This document shows positions 5,532-5,561 of a DNA stretch of 5,561 nt, one piece after another. Positions within the stretch are counted from its first letter, which is position 1. Every line of letters begins with the position of its first letter. Made by a program: the position numbers and the translations under genes. The stretch spans positions 4,317 to 9,877 of the forward strand of contig VYCX01000200.1 in the NCBI GenBank assembly GCA_009843725.1, given 5' to 3'. The notes under the pieces are model-generated. The model was given only the letters and a program-made list of their open reading frames with translations, ran no database searches and was not told the DNA's origin. The DNA comes from Boseongicola sp. SB0675_bin_26 (lineage in GTDB: Bacteria; Pseudomonadota; Alphaproteobacteria; Rhodobacterales; Rhodobacteraceae).

Positions 5532-5561
5532 CGACAGTCGGTCCTGTCGTGATTCCGGTCG
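5509..5561 (+). mobile_element. Possible left end of an IS66-family insertion sequence (truncated by window end)
   Basis: The sequence GTAAGCG at 5509 followed by a CGG/GTC-rich stretch resembles the terminal inverted repeats of IS66-family elements, which characteristically begin GTAA and generate 8-base target duplications. If correct, the duplicated target would be TCCCATGT (5501-5508). A perfect 7-bp hairpin, ACGACAG 5531-5537 with CTGTCGT 5544-5550, and two copies of TCGGTC (5517-5522 and 5538-5543) lie inside the putative end, as subterminal transposase-binding repeats might. No transposase coding sequence is in the window. The match rests on remembered family features, not an alignment. 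Confidence 0.4.

Overview
The window is GC-rich and reads as a chromosomal segment of an alphaproteobacterium. The support is the gene families, the GC-rich third codon positions and the tight ATGA junctions. No species can be named from the sequence alone. It falls into four parts.

Positions 1-639 (+) hold the C-terminal two thirds of a DUF808/YedI-type inner-membrane protein cut by the window edge. It converges on a minus-strand operon at 3816-756. The operon encodes, in order of transcription, an isobutyryl-CoA dehydrogenase-like acyl-CoA dehydrogenase, a 3-hydroxyisobutyryl-CoA hydrolase and a 3-hydroxyisobutyrate dehydrogenase (mmsB). These are three consecutive blocks of the distal valine degradation pathway: isobutyryl-CoA -> methacrylyl-CoA -> (hydration by an enoyl-CoA hydratase not in this window) -> 3-hydroxyisobutyryl-CoA -> 3-hydroxyisobutyrate -> methylmalonate semialdehyde. 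Both gene junctions are 4-base ATGA overlaps, so translation is probably coupled. The methylmalonate-semialdehyde dehydrogenase gene often found beside these is absent here.

Positions 3817 to about 4360 carry no gene I can support. From about 4313 the plus strand begins a probable toxin-antitoxin-like cassette. It has a sigma70-like promoter (TTGAGC-17-TATTCT) embedded in nested inverted repeats, then a small unrecognised protein (4440-4679). That protein overlaps by 14 bases a nucleotidyltransferase of the AbiEii/AbiGii toxin superfamily (4666-5409). The long open frame running from 3982 into the nucleotidyltransferase is an artefact; ATG 4666 is the credible start.

Downstream of the toxin (5410-5561) the DNA looks like mobile-element territory. 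A 71-base imperfect hairpin (5437-5507) would bury a good Shine-Dalgarno sequence (GGAGG) and an ATG inside its stem. Immediately after that ATG comes GTAAGCG, which resembles an IS66-family terminus. This suggests either a transposase leader interrupted by a second insertion or a translationally silenced leader. It is the least explained part of the window.
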